The notes below the pieces were generated by a model that saw nothing but the letters and a program-made list of their open reading frames with translations, was not told the DNA's origin and made no database searches. Both the position numbers and the translations under genes were made by a program. From Rhodothermales bacterium (GTDB lineage Bacteria; Bacteroidota; Rhodothermia; Rhodothermales; UBA10348), in assembly GCA_040221055.1 (NCBI GenBank), contig JAVJVN010000004.1, positions 186,001 to 250,000 on the forward strand: a stretch of DNA of 64,000 nt, in the 5' to 3' direction. This document shows positions 27,500 to 37,756 of the stretch, piece after piece. How positions within the stretch are numbered: position 1 is the first letter of the stretch; each line of letters begins with the position of its first letter.

Positions 27500-28111
27500 A
27501 TGCCAGAGCCCGCGAACGTGACTGTCCTGCTGCATGCCCTGCGCGACGGCGACCGCCAGGCGCTCGACCGGCTGTTTCCGCTCGTGTACCAGGAATTGCA
27601 TGACCGGGCCCACCAGGAACGGAGGCGCCTGGGCGGGCACGCCACCATGAACACGACGGCGCTCGTCCACGAGGCCTACCTGAAACTGGCCAGGCAACCC
27701 GACGGGGACTACGCCAGCCGGGCGCACTTCTACGCGGTGGCCGCGAAGGCCATGCGCCACATCTTCCTCGACTATGCGAAGCGCCGGACCGCCGCCAAGC
27801 GCGGAGGCGCGAACGAGCCGGTTTCTTTGGATGATGCGCCCGACGTGGCTGCGGCCGACCCGAATGCCGCGCTGCCCGATTTCGGGCTCGAGGAAGCCCA
27901 GGAAGTACTCCGTTTGAACGGAGCGCTCGAACAACTGGACCCCCGGATGGCCCACGTCGTGGAGTGCCGCTTCTTCGGCGGCATGAGCGTAGAGGATACC
28001 GCCGCGGCGCTCGGCGTTTCGCCCGCCACCGTCAAGCGGGATTGGGTCGCGGCGCGACTGGCGCTCTGGAACCACCTTCGGGCGTCCGGCGCCGTGGGCG
28101 GAACAGCATGA
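27500..28111 (+). CDS. ECF-type RNA polymerase sigma factor
   Basis: A 203-residue sigma-70 family protein with region 2 (residues about 20-95, YQELHDRAHQ through AMRHIFLDYAKRR) and region 4 (about 140-195, MSVEDTAAALGVSPATVKRDW). The pattern matches the ECF subfamily found next to Ser/Thr kinase genes rather than with anti-sigma factors. Its stop overlaps the kinase fusion start (ATGA at 28108-28111), so the pair is translationally coupled. Kinase control of this sigma factor is the natural inference. Confidence 0.88.
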   Translation: MPEPANVTVLLHALRDGDRQALDRLFPLVYQELHDRAHQERRRLGGHATMNTTALVHEAYLKLARQPDGDYASRAHFYAVAAKAMRHIFLDYAKRRTAAKRGGANEPVSLDDAPDVAAADPNAALPDFGLEEAQEVLRLNGALEQLDPRMAHVVECRFFGGMSVEDTAAALGVSPATVKRDWVAARLALWNHLRASGAVGGTA

Positions 28112-30381
28112 AAACCCTGGAAGACTGGCTCCTTGAGGCCGTGGAACGTCCCGCATCGGAACAGGAGGCGTTCGTGCTTTCGGCCCCGAAAGACCTCCGG
28201 GATGATCTTCGGGCCGCCCTTTCGTCGTATATGGATGCGTCGGGTTATTTTGATACCCTGGCCCGGAAGCTTCACCTGCCCACCACCACCCCCATTCAGG
28301 TCAACGCCTTGCTCTCCTCACCCGAAATGCCGGCCGGCACGACCGTTGCCCACTACAGGATCCAGAGTCACATCGGCGATGGCGGGATGGGGGCCGTGTA
28401 CAAGGCCGAGGATACGCGTCTGGGGCGCACCGTGGCCCTGAAATTCCTGGGCGGGGTCGATGCGCGCGCGCGGGACCGGTTCGTCCGCGAGGCGCAATCC
28501 GCATCGGCGCTCGACCATCCGAACATCTGCACCATTTTCGAGATCGGAGACGCTGACGGGCGCGCCTACATTGCCATGGCCTGCTACGAGGGCCAGACGT
28601 TGCGCGCCCTGATTGATCGGGGGCCCCTGGACGTGGACTCGGCCATGGATATTGCCCGGCAGGCCGCCTCCGGGCTCGCCGCCGCCCACACGAAAGGCAT
28701 CGTGCACCGGGACATCAAACCGGAAAACCTGATGATCCTGCCCGATGGCCGGGTCATCATCCTGGATTTCGGGCTCGCCAAGGGCCAGACCGATGCCACG
28801 GTCACGCAGGAAGGCACGGTCATGGGGACGGCAGCCTACATGAGCCCCGAGCAGGCCACGGGCCGGGCGGTGGACTATCGTTCGGACATCTGGTCGTTGG
28901 GGGCGGTGCTCTACGAAATGCTGGCCGGCGACCGCCCCTTCCCGGGCGCGTACCCGCAAGCCGTCCTGTACGGCATCCTCAACGCCGACCCCGAACCGCT
29001 GTCCGGTCGCCGGGCCGGTCTGCCGCTCCAATTGGTGGACGTGGTGGATCGGATGCTGCAGAAGGAACCGGACCAGCGGTTTCCCCGCTTGCAGGACATG
29101 ATGGATGCACTCCAGGCGGTGCGCTCCCGCGCCGCGGCCAAGTCCGAGGCCCGCGAGCGGGTAGCCGGGGCATCGGGCGGTTCAGATTCCGATCAGGGCG
29201 CCGCTGCAGGCGCCAGTGCGGCTTCCCCGGACACGGATCCCGACGTGCTGCATCTGTTGTGCGTGGACGATGAGCCCGAACTGGAACTGCTCATGCAGCA
29301 GCGCTTCCGCAAGAACATCCGTTCGGGAGCATGGAAATTCGTGTTCGCCCTGGACGGCCAGGATGCGCTCAACAAGCTCGAACAGCATCCCGAAACCGGC
29401 GTCATCCTGACCGACCTGAACATGCCCAGGATGGACGGCCTCACGCTGCTGTCCCGCCTGTCCGAGCTGGACAGACCACTCCGTACCATCGTCGTGTCGG
29501 CGTACGGCGACCTGGAAAAAATCCGGACCGCCATGAACCGGGGGGCATTCGACTTCGTGACCAAGCCCATCGACTTCACCGACCTCGAAACCACCGTCGA
29601 CAAGGCCGCGGCGGACCTCGCAGCCTATCGCCGGGCCCTGCGCGGGCAGAACCAGGCCGTTTCCATCCAACAGGAAATGGACGTTGCCCGGCGCATCCAG
29701 GATGCGACCCTGCCGGTGTCCTTTCCGGACGGCGCCTTCGGTTTCTCGTCCGCGGCCGGCGAAATCAATTCCACGTTCTACGATGCCTTCGACATGCCGG
29801 GCGGACGCGTGGGGCTCGTTTCCGGCGAAGTGCAGGGTCGGAGTGTGACGTCCACGCTGCTGCTGGCCATGGGACAGACCTTCATCAAAGGCCTGCTCCA
29901 GCAAGGCGTCGAGCCCGCAACGGCCGTCGGCATGCTGAACAGCATGCTGTTCGCGGACGACCTGCCGAACGTGGCCTTGCATCTGCTGGTCGCGGTCGTC
30001 CACCGGGACGACGGCGCGATGACCATTGTGAACGCCGATCACCTGCCGCCCTTCCTGCTCTCGGCCGACGGGGACATCCAGGCGTTGGATACGGGAGCAG
30101 GCCCGGCCGTCTGGGCCGGAACGGACGCCGCGTGGAAGCCCACCACGGCCACGCTACCTGCCGGCAGTACCATCGTCCTGCCCTCCCGTGGATGCGTGCG
30201 GGCCATCGGGGAGAGCGGCCACCCGTTCTCGGTCGAACGGCTGGCCGCGACGCTCCGGGAAACCTCGGATTCGCGTCCCACGGCCGTCATCCGGAGCGTC
30301 CTGCGCGCGGTCGGCGACCACGTGGGAGACGCCCCCATGCGCGAAGATCTGACCCTCGTGGCTATGCAGCGGGAAGCGTGA
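28108..30381 (+). CDS. Ser/Thr kinase - receiver - degenerate SpoIIE/PP2C phosphatase fusion
   Basis: A 757-residue cytoplasmic protein. Residues about 80-365 are a Hanks-type kinase with a glycine loop at 90-95 (GDGGMG), Lys112, HRDIKPEN near 200 and DFGLAK, all intact. Residues about 380-510 are a receiver with phospho-Asp near 435 (LTDLNMPRM). Residues about 525-755 follow the SpoIIE phosphatase plan but lack key metal ligands: the usual GGDYYD is INSTFYD, GDVSG is GEVQG, and TDG is SRG. Only the final ED is kept. The phosphatase is therefore predicted to be inactive and to act as a binding module. It links two-component and Ser/Thr signalling to the sigma factor. Confidence 0.85.
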   Translation: MKTLEDWLLEAVERPASEQEAFVLSAPKDLRDDLRAALSSYMDASGYFDTLARKLHLPTTTPIQVNALLSSPEMPAGTTVAHYRIQSHIGDGGMGAVYKAEDTRLGRTVALKFLGGVDARARDRFVREAQSASALDHPNICTIFEIGDADGRAYIAMACYEGQTLRALIDRGPLDVDSAMDIARQAASGLAAAHTKGIVHRDIKPENLMILPDGRVIILDFGLAKGQTDATVTQEGTVMGTAAYMSPEQATGRAVDYRSDIWSLGAVLYEMLAGDRPFPGAYPQAVLYGILNADPEPLSGRRAGLPLQLVDVVDRMLQKEPDQRFPRLQDMMDALQAVRSRAAAKSEARERVAGASGGSDSDQGAAAGASAASPDTDPDVLHLLCVDDEPELELLMQQRFRKNIRSGAWKFVFALDGQDALNKLEQHPETGVILTDLNMPRMDGLTLLSRLSELDRPLRTIVVSAYGDLEKIRTAMNRGAFDFVTKPIDFTDLETTVDKAAADLAAYRRALRGQNQAVSIQQEMDVARRIQDATLPVSFPDGAFGFSSAAGEINSTFYDAFDMPGGRVGLVSGEVQGRSVTSTLLLAMGQTFIKGLLQQGVEPATAVGMLNSMLFADDLPNVALHLLVAVVHRDDGAMTIVNADHLPPFLLSADGDIQALDTGAGPAVWAGTDAAWKPTTATLPAGSTIVLPSRGCVRAIGESGHPFSVERLAATLRETSDSRPTAVIRSVLRAVGDHVGDAPMREDLTLVAMQREA

Positions 30382-33300
30382 TCACGAATTCGGCGCCGCC
30401 CTGGGCCGAATCGCGGACGGTCATGGTGCCGCCGTGCCCCTTCGTGATGATGTCGTAGCTGAGGCTGAGCCCCAGCCCCGTACCTTCGCCCGTCGTCTTG
30501 GTCGTGAAGAACGGCTCGAAGATCCGGCTCCGGATATCGGCCGGAATACCCGGGCCATTGTCCGACACCGTGATTTCAACCTGGCCGCCCACGCGGCGCG
30601 TGCCCACGCGCACCCGTGCATCGGACTTTCCGGCTGCATTCAGGGCCTGGAACGCATTGTTCAGCAGGTTCACCAAGACGCGGCCCAGATCCTGGGGCTG
30701 CCCCTGGATGGTCCCCGCATCGTCTGCGAACTCCCGGTCGACTTCCAGTTGGAAGCCGTGATCCCGCGCACGCATCCCGTGCCACGCCAGGCCCACGTAC
30801 TCCCCGACGAAGGTGTTGACGTCAATCGATTCCTTCTCGCCGGCACCGCCACGCGCATGCTGCATCATGGCCCGGACAATGCTGTCGGCACGTTTGCCGT
30901 GCTTGGCAATCTGCGACGTGTTCTGCAGAAGGTCGTCGATGATGCCCGAAACGGCCGCGGCGTCGCCCGAGGCGACGGCATCCCGCAGTTCCTCGGCAAG
31001 TTCGCTGCTCACCTCGGCAAAGTTGTTCACGAAGTTCAGCGGATTCTTGATTTCGTGGGCAATGCCCGCCGTCAGGGAGCCGAGTGAGGCCAGCTTTTCC
31101 TGCTCCACAAGCTGCGACTGGGTGGCCTTGAGCTCGGCGTGGGAGGCTTCCAGCGCTCGATGTTGCTTCTCGATTTCCCGGGCCTGCGCCAGATCCCGCT
31201 CCCGGGCTGCTTCGCGCTCGCGTAGCACGACGCGCCGACGCTGGACCCGGTCCACGGCGACGACCAGTCCGGCCAACAGGGCCAGATACAACAGGTAGGC
31301 CCACCACCTTGTGTACCACGGTGACAGGATGGTGATGTGGACGGATGCCCCCTCGGCGTTCCAGACCCCGTCGCTGTTGGCCGCAATCACACGGAAGGTG
31401 TAATCGCCGGGCTTCAGGTTCGTATACGATGCTTCATTCCGGCCTTCCGCGTCAATCCACTCCGTCTGTTCCGGCTCCAGCCGGTATCGGATGCGGTTCG
31501 CTTCCGGACGCTTGTAGTGGAGGGCCGCGAACTGGAAGGACGGCGCATCCTGGTCGTGCCGGAGCACGATGGATTCCGTATCCACGATGGATTTGGTGAG
31601 CGGTGATCCGGGGCCGGGGATGACTTTGGTGTTGAACAGCAGGAATTCGGTGATGGCCACGTCGGGCGCCACATTGTTCGTCCGGAGCTGCGTCGGGAAG
31701 AAGGCGTTGAAGCCCTGTACGCCTCCGAAGAACAGCTCATTGTTCTCTGTCCGCGCCAGCACACCCTCATTGAATTCAAGGGACTGCAGGCCGTACTCCA
31801 TACCGAACCGGCGGAAGGTTTCCGTTGCGGGATCGAACCGATACAGACCCGAGTTCGTTGGCGCCCAAAGGGTTACATCGGCATCCCAGATCCCGGTGTA
31901 AACCGCCGGATCCATCAATCCGTCTTCGGCGCCGTAGTGGGTGAACTGCCCCGTGGAAACGTCCAGCTTGCTCATCCCCGCCCCGTAGGTATTGAAAAAC
32001 ACCGTGTTCGGGTCTTCAGGGTGGGGATGGATGCCGCTCACGGATCCGCCGCTCCAGGACGTCCTGTCGTTGGGAGCATAGGTGTAGTAGGTGGCTTGGT
32101 CCGCAGCGGGGTCGTATCGCAGTATCATGCTCTTCGCGCCGTCCTCGCTCAGCCCGAACCAAAGCACGCCGCTGCCATCCTCTGCCAGAAACCGGGGCAG
32201 GAACCGGTGGGGATCGGCCGGGGCATCCGCCCGGTCCCAGAAATCCACGGGGGTGATGCCGCCATCCGGAAAATAAATGAGATTGCCGAACATACTGGCC
32301 CAGAGCGTCCCCCGGCTGTCCAGCATGAGCCGCCAGATGACGTCATTGTCCACCGGAACGCCGCGCGGTTCTTCCGTGGACCAGAACTGGCTGCTACCCG
32401 TGCGCGGATCAATGCGGGCAATGCCTCCGCGGGTCCCCACGTAGTGGATGCCGTCTGCCGTTTCCTCCATGTCCCGGACATTATCGTTCGGGAGCATGCC
32501 ATTCTCGACCGTATAGCGTGGCACAAGGCGCTGACGGCGTTCATCATAGACGAGAACACCGCCCATCCCCGGAATATTCGAGTTCCGTTGGCTTCCGAAA
32601 TACACCTCACCGGACTGCCCTTTGAACAGCGGCGGTTGGCTTTCATTCTGGGTCCGCCAGAACTGGACGGTACCCGTATTGCGGTCAATCCGGTTCAGGT
32701 ACCATCCGGGTTGTTGCGATTCCGAACCGAACGCGGCGACCCAGAGGATGCCATTCGATTCGGGATAGATGGCCCAGACCACCTCGCCCCGCATGGAGTT
32801 TGGATTGTCCGGCGTGGCCTCTCCCTTCACGAAGCCCATGGCCGTCGGGTCGAACCGGGTCACCCCGAAACCGCCCGTACTGGCCCACAGGATGCCGCTC
32901 CGGTCCGTGTACATGGTGCCGATGGCATTCGACAGGAGTTCACCGCCTCCGGGCCCCGAACCGGATCCCGAGCGATAGGTCTGATAGGCCCCCGTCTCGA
33001 CATTCATCCGGACCACACCTTCTACCGTACCCACCCACATAATGCCGGGCGTGTTGGGATCGGAGACCGCCTGCACGGCCCGGTCCGCGTCGCTTTTCGT
33101 GACGTCATACTGTCTCCATGAGTCGTCTGCGGTGTCCAATCGGAAAATGCCTTCCCGCAACGAGCCGACCCAGAAGACGCCCGGCTCGTGGACATCCTCG
33201 ACGGCTGACGTAGCTCCGCCGGGCACATTGAACAGGTTGGTCAGCGTACCGGCCTGCAAATCGAACCGGAAAACACCCTGCCCCCCTGTGATGATGAATG

Positions 33301-33937
33301 TGTCGCCCTCGCTCTCCTGTACGATGGAACTGGTCCAGCCAATGTCCCCACCGTTGCCGCTGTGGCTTCCCCAATGCGTCACATGCCCGGATTCCGGGTC
33401 GAGCTGCTGGAATCCGCTGAGCGCCGAGGACCAGATACGGCCTTCGGAATCGATGTCCAGGAATACGCTGCGGCTCGGATGCAGTTTGGTACTGTCCACC
33501 GCAGACGAGTAATAGTTCCTGGACTTGCCCGTATTCGGATCGAATCGGCCGATGGACCCGTCCTCGTAGCTCATCCACAGGTACCCCTCGCTGTCCTCTT
33601 TGATTTCCCAGATATACGTGTCGTGGACCGACGTGGAGTCGAACGGATCGGGCATGAAGCGCTCGACCCGCGTGCCATCGTAGCGGTTCAGACCGATTTC
33701 CGTGCCGAACCACATGAATCCTTTGCTGTCCTGGGCAATGGAATACACCGTGGACTGGCTGAGTCCGTCTTCCAGGGTCACATTCTCGAAACGGATGGGC
33801 AAATCGGTGGCCCCGGACGAGAAGGCTACTTCGTCGTTGGCTATCTGACGGGCCTCGGCCGGGATGGCGGTGACCAGAAGGAGAGCCAGGACGGTTAAAC
33901 GCGAACGCATGGGGGTAGTGGGGTGGGTGGGGGTCAT
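30362..33937 (-). CDS. Beta-propeller sensor histidine kinase (Reg_prop / Y_Y_Y type)
   Basis: A 1191-residue membrane kinase. After a signal peptide come many two-component propeller repeats (for example [19 protein letters not shown] and similar WxGT/G-L-R-F blades) over about residues 45-780. These form a large periplasmic sensor, followed by a Y_Y_Y domain (about 790-895), one membrane helix near 905-925, a coiled coil, HisKA with His961 (GIAHEIKN) and an HATPase. There is no AraC output or receiver, unlike the classical Bacteroides hybrid sensors. It is the last gene of the six-gene kinase operon. The ATG at 33937 overlaps the upstream stop; an internal ATG at 33910 is a possible alternative. 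It ends overlapping the kinase-receiver fusion gene by 20 bases. Confidence 0.88.
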   Translation of the reverse strand: MTPTHPTTPMRSRLTVLALLLVTAIPAEARQIANDEVAFSSGATDLPIRFENVTLEDGLSQSTVYSIAQDSKGFMWFGTEIGLNRYDGTRVERFMPDPFDSTSVHDTYIWEIKEDSEGYLWMSYEDGSIGRFDPNTGKSRNYYSSAVDSTKLHPSRSVFLDIDSEGRIWSSALSGFQQLDPESGHVTHWGSHSGNGGDIGWTSSIVQESEGDTFIITGGQGVFRFDLQAGTLTNLFNVPGGATSAVEDVHEPGVFWVGSLREGIFRLDTADDSWRQYDVTKSDADRAVQAVSDPNTPGIMWVGTVEGVVRMNVETGAYQTYRSGSGSGPGGGELLSNAIGTMYTDRSGILWASTGGFGVTRFDPTAMGFVKGEATPDNPNSMRGEVVWAIYPESNGILWVAAFGSESQQPGWYLNRIDRNTGTVQFWRTQNESQPPLFKGQSGEVYFGSQRNSNIPGMGGVLVYDERRQRLVPRYTVENGMLPNDNVRDMEETADGIHYVGTRGGIARIDPRTGSSQFWSTEEPRGVPVDNDVIWRLMLDSRGTLWASMFGNLIYFPDGGITPVDFWDRADAPADPHRFLPRFLAEDGSGVLWFGLSEDGAKSMILRYDPAADQATYYTYAPNDRTSWSGGSVSGIHPHPEDPNTVFFNTYGAGMSKLDVSTGQFTHYGAEDGLMDPAVYTGIWDADVTLWAPTNSGLYRFDPATETFRRFGMEYGLQSLEFNEGVLARTENNELFFGGVQGFNAFFPTQLRTNNVAPDVAITEFLLFNTKVIPGPGSPLTKSIVDTESIVLRHDQDAPSFQFAALHYKRPEANRIRYRLEPEQTEWIDAEGRNEASYTNLKPGDYTFRVIAANSDGVWNAEGASVHITILSPWYTRWWAYLLYLALLAGLVVAVDRVQRRRVVLREREAARERDLAQAREIEKQHRALEASHAELKATQSQLVEQEKLASLGSLTAGIAHEIKNPLNFVNNFAEVSSELAEELRDAVASGDAAAVSGIIDDLLQNTSQIAKHGKRADSIVRAMMQHARGGAGEKESIDVNTFVGEYVGLAWHGMRARDHGFQLEVDREFADDAGTIQGQPQDLGRVLVNLLNNAFQALNAAGKSDARVRVGTRRVGGQVEITVSDNGPGIPADIRSRIFEPFFTTKTTGEGTGLGLSLSYDIITKGHGGTMTVRDSAQGGAEFVITLPAA

Positions 33938-35478
33938 GGCAAGGTAAGGGTGAACACGGCGCCGCCGCCGGGTGCGTTGATGGCGGTCATGGTGCCACCG
34001 TGGCCCTTCGTCACGATGTCGTGACTCAGGCTGAGTCCGAGGCCGGTGCCTTCGCCGGTCGGCTTCGTCGTGAAGAAGGGCTCGAAGATCTTTTCGCGGA
34101 CATCGGGCGGGATGCCGGGGCCGGAGTCGGCGACCGAGACGACGACGGCCCCGCTCTTCGTCCGCTCCGTGGTGACGCGCACGACGGGTTTTGGCGCCGC
34201 GCCGTCCATCCCCACCGCGTAGAAGGCGTTATTGAGCAGGTTGAGCACCACCCGCCCAAGATCCTGGGGCTGAACGGTGAACGTTCCGGCCTGCGGATCC
34301 AGGTCCCGGACGACGTCGCATTCGAACATGTGGTCCTTGGCGCGCATGCCGTGCCACGCGAGGTCAATGTATTCAGCCACGAAGGCGTTCACGTCGACGG
34401 CCGTGCGCTCGGCCGTGCCGCCCCGGGCGTGCTGCATCATGCTGCGCACAATGGCGTCGGCGCGGCCGCCGTGCTTGGCAATCTGCTCGGCGTTTGAGCG
34501 AAGATCGGCCATGATGGCCCTTGCCTCGTCCGCGCCCTCCGGGCCGGCGTCCAGGGCTTCGGCCAGTTCGTCGACCAATTCCCGGCTGACATCCGCAAAG
34601 TTGTTCACGAAGTTCAGCGGATTCTTGATTTCGTGGGCAATGCCGGCGGTCAGCGAGCCGAGCGAGGCCAGTTTTTCCGACTGGATGAGCTGCTCCTGGG
34701 TGGCCCGCAATTGCTTGAGGTCGGACTCGGCCTGCTGCAGGTCCTCGAACCGTCGGTAGGCGAAGTCAAAGGCCTTGGCAAACCGCAGCAGCACCGCTTT
34801 CGCTTCCTCGCTCGGATCGGTCTCGCCGAACAGCAGGAAGCCGATTTCCCCGTGGGTGGTTCGGGCCTGGACAAAGGTGAAGCCGCCGCTGTGCCGGACG
34901 TCCTCCTCCGTGACCGCCTCGGGGTCGATCCTCTGGAAATCCCCGTCCTCGATCATGTGGCGCAGGTACTGGACCGCGGCCTCGGGATCGAACTTGAAGA
35001 CTCCCAGGGGCTCCTGGCCCCGCTCCCATTCCATGAGCGCAGGTACGGCCGAAAAATCCCGCGGCAGGTCCATGATGAACTCGATTTTCTTGCCGCCGAC
35101 ACCGGTCAGGGCCTTTTCATAGCCTTTTTCCGTCCATTTGGCGTGCCAGAACATTTCGCACGGGAAGCCGAGCCCATGGTATTCCTCGTACATGGTCAGC
35201 ACCACGTCCAGCAGTTCTTCAGCGGACTGCATGGCGACGGCCCGGGAACGCACTCGTTCCAGGGCATTGTCCACTTTCAGCGCGGACAGGGCGGCCTCGA
35301 GGGCCGTGTTGGCTTCCTCCACGGCTTCCCGCTTGGCCTCCAGTTCGGCGACCGATTCGTCGAGGAAGATGGCCGTCGTGCGTTTGATTTTCTCGAGCCG
35401 CTGGAGTCGGAACTCCAGCATTTCGATTTCATCGCGCAGCGCACGGATGGTCTGTTCAGGGTCCTCGCGTTCGCTCAT
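33934..35478 (-). CDS. Cytoplasmic sensor histidine kinase with one sensor module
   Basis: A 514-residue kinase without membrane segments. A long coiled coil (about residues 8-85) leads into one sensor module (about 85-245; [30 protein letters not shown]). Then come a second coil, HisKA with His282 (GIAHEIKN) and HATPase ([15 protein letters not shown]). The sensor module closely resembles the fifth module of the six-module kinase in the same operon. Both ends are 4-bp ATGA overlaps: with the FIST gene upstream and the propeller kinase downstream. The ligand is unknown. Confidence 0.87.
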   Translation of the reverse strand: MSEREDPEQTIRALRDEIEMLEFRLQRLEKIKRTTAIFLDESVAELEAKREAVEEANTALEAALSALKVDNALERVRSRAVAMQSAEELLDVVLTMYEEYHGLGFPCEMFWHAKWTEKGYEKALTGVGGKKIEFIMDLPRDFSAVPALMEWERGQEPLGVFKFDPEAAVQYLRHMIEDGDFQRIDPEAVTEEDVRHSGGFTFVQARTTHGEIGFLLFGETDPSEEAKAVLLRFAKAFDFAYRRFEDLQQAESDLKQLRATQEQLIQSEKLASLGSLTAGIAHEIKNPLNFVNNFADVSRELVDELAEALDAGPEGADEARAIMADLRSNAEQIAKHGGRADAIVRSMMQHARGGTAERTAVDVNAFVAEYIDLAWHGMRAKDHMFECDVVRDLDPQAGTFTVQPQDLGRVVLNLLNNAFYAVGMDGAAPKPVVRVTTERTKSGAVVVSVADSGPGIPPDVREKIFEPFFTTKPTGEGTGLGLSLSHDIVTKGHGGTMTAINAPGGGAVFTLTLP

Positions 35479-36617
35479 TTCTCCTTCAGCACGACACAAA
35501 CGGATGTGATATTGTTGAGCTCATTCCGTCCACCTTGCACACGCGAAATCTCTCCCAGGGAGAAGAACCCGGCCATCGGCGCGTTCCACATCTCCCTGAC
35601 GGTGTTGATTTCGCGCTTCAGGAGGGGGCCCATCGACAGACGCCTTCCGGCACAAGAGAAGTACACGATGGCATCCGCCTCAGGAGCCCGGTCCTCTTTC
35701 ATGGATCGACACCCGTCGATAACAGCATCGACGACATCGTCTTCCGGAGGCAACGAGAACCTGATTTTTGAACCCTGTGGAACCCGTCCGTTGCACATCA
35801 CCGAGCTGGATTCGAGATCATACACCAGCGACGGACGCATGACGGCCGCCCCTTCATTGCGAATGAGCTGGGGCGGGAGCGACATGGCGAACTCATCGAT
35901 CCAGACTTCAGAGGTCAGTTCCTCGCGAGAGCATACTCCGGAGTACTTGAGCATCAAGTCCAGTGCCGGTTCACCGTCGATTTCATGTACCCACATGCCA
36001 TCACTCTTGGTGACGGTCTTCACGGGCCCAACGGGTTTCCATCCGCACGTGGCCACGCCGTTGACGGCAATCCTGTCTCCGTCAATGACCAACATGACCA
36101 GGCCGCGATCCATATCGACGTCGGTCGTAAACACAGCCGTCTCCGTCGTATCCGAACTCATGGCTGCCATGGCACCGAATATATGGGCCTCCGGGCCCAT
36201 GACGGACTCGACTCCGGCAATCACATCTTCGGCGATGGTTTGCATGTGGCTCGTACCCACCATGAAGACGGGATTGTCCACCCATTCCGCGGCTTTCCGG
36301 GCCATTTTGGCCGCGGTTTCCGCTTCCGATTCCGGCGTCAGCGATTCATGAATGACTCGGAAAGTCTCCGGAGCCATGTCGGACAGCAGCACAGCGACCG
36401 AGTCCTGCTGGAATCCGCCGTCGACGAATTCTCCGTACGTCGTGGCGCCGAATACCTGGATGTCGTGTGACGCGAAAAGTCGTCGAAGAAGACTGCGGTC
36501 CCAGTTGTTCGCCACGAATACAAATGCAAGGGTCGGCGCGAAACCATCGGAGAGCGCACCTTTCAATGCCGATTTGGCGGATTCCAATGAGTCTGCCTGG
36601 AACGATTTTGCCTTCAT
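35475..36617 (-). CDS. FIST-domain sensor protein (second of pair)
   Basis: A 380-residue stand-alone FIST protein with FIST_N (about residues 30-215) and FIST_C (about 225-370, ending GFFSLGEISRV). FIST domains are predicted small-ligand, possibly amino-acid, sensors, usually fused to or encoded beside signalling proteins. It has no signal peptide or membrane helix, so it would act in the cytoplasm. It is a paralogue of the next gene upstream (MKAKSFQA here, MKAKDFQA there, about the same length) and shares ATGA overlaps with both neighbours. It probably modulates one of the flanking kinases. Confidence 0.85.
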   Translation of the reverse strand: MKAKSFQADSLESAKSALKGALSDGFAPTLAFVFVANNWDRSLLRRLFASHDIQVFGATTYGEFVDGGFQQDSVAVLLSDMAPETFRVIHESLTPESEAETAAKMARKAAEWVDNPVFMVGTSHMQTIAEDVIAGVESVMGPEAHIFGAMAAMSSDTTETAVFTTDVDMDRGLVMLVIDGDRIAVNGVATCGWKPVGPVKTVTKSDGMWVHEIDGEPALDLMLKYSGVCSREELTSEVWIDEFAMSLPPQLIRNEGAAVMRPSLVYDLESSSVMCNGRVPQGSKIRFSLPPEDDVVDAVIDGCRSMKEDRAPEADAIVYFSCAGRRLSMGPLLKREINTVREMWNAPMAGFFSLGEISRVQGGRNELNNITSVCVVLKEK

Positions 36618-37756
36618 CCTTCGACCTCCTTGAGCAACACGCAACAGGACGTGAGTGCATTGTATTCCAGTTTTCCACCCGTGACACGCGCCATTTCACC
36701 GCTGGACAGCAGGCCCACCATCGGGACGCCGAACAGTTTGCCGGCTTCCCGGATTTCGCGGTTCATGGCGGGTCCGAGCGAGTTGTATCGTCCCCAGCAG
36801 GAGAAGTACACCACCGCATCCACATCCCCGGTGTCGTCCTTTATCCGCTTGAAGTCCTCAAGCACGGTATCGATGACCTCGCCGTCCGGCTCGATGGAGA
36901 AGCGCACCTTGGCACCTTCTTCCATGGTTCCGGGGCACATGATGGCCCGTGTTTCCTTGTCATACAGGAGCGCAGGCCGCATGATGGGATCCCCGTGCGG
37001 CCTCTGCAGCTGCAGAGGCAACGTGTTGACTTCCAATTCCCAGTTCACCGGATCGTCCAGGTCCAGGTCTTCCTGGCCGATGTATTTCAGCAGGGCATCC
37101 AGGGCCGGGACCCCGTCGATTTCATACACCCACTGGCCCTCGCTGCGGGTTATCGTGCGCGGCGCCCCAACCGCCTTCCAGCCGCACGCGGCCCGGCTGG
37201 TCATCTGGATACGATCCCCGTCAATGACGAGGGTCAGGATCCCCCGGGAGCTTTCGGCATCGGCCGTGTACACGTACGAGGGGTCATTGACGGATGGCAT
37301 GCCGGCTCCGGCACCGGCCAGTTCGGCGTCGTCGCCCAGCACGTCCTCGAAGGTCTCCAGAATGGCTTCTCCGCGTGTTCTCAGATCTGAAATCAACGCC
37401 ATGATGACGGGATTGCGGTAGCGTGCCAGCGCCTCCGTGGCTACGGACCGGGTAACGTCCTCCTCGTCACCCCCTTCCAGGGGTTCCAGACGCAGGTAGA
37501 AGCACTCCTGCGGCACATCGAGCAGGAGGATGGCAATGGACCCGGTCTCAATGCCATGGCGGGTGAATTCACCCCAGGAACTGGCTCCGAACACGGCGAC
37601 ACCGTGATCCTGTAAATACCGTCCGATGGTACGGATTTCGTCGGGCAACGAAGAGAACACGATGGCGAGGGTCGGTCGGAAATCGTCCCCGACGTTCGCC
37701 TCTAACCAGGATTTGAATCCTTCGACGTCTTTTGCCTGGAAATCTTTGGCCTTCAT
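36614..37756 (-). CDS. FIST-domain sensor protein (first of pair)
   Basis: A 380-residue FIST_N plus FIST_C protein (MVGLLSSGEMARV near the end) and the tandem paralogue of 35475-36617. The conserved ACGWK segment near residue 190 matches TCGWK in the other copy. It has no membrane segments. The gene lies between a 7TM kinase gene and the second FIST gene, with 4-bp overlaps at both ends. The two FIST copies may respond to different ligands for different kinases. Confidence 0.85.
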   Translation of the reverse strand: MKAKDFQAKDVEGFKSWLEANVGDDFRPTLAIVFSSLPDEIRTIGRYLQDHGVAVFGASSWGEFTRHGIETGSIAILLLDVPQECFYLRLEPLEGGDEEDVTRSVATEALARYRNPVIMALISDLRTRGEAILETFEDVLGDDAELAGAGAGMPSVNDPSYVYTADAESSRGILTLVIDGDRIQMTSRAACGWKAVGAPRTITRSEGQWVYEIDGVPALDALLKYIGQEDLDLDDPVNWELEVNTLPLQLQRPHGDPIMRPALLYDKETRAIMCPGTMEEGAKVRFSIEPDGEVIDTVLEDFKRIKDDTGDVDAVVYFSCWGRYNSLGPAMNREIREAGKLFGVPMVGLLSSGEMARVTGGKLEYNALTSCCVLLKEVEG

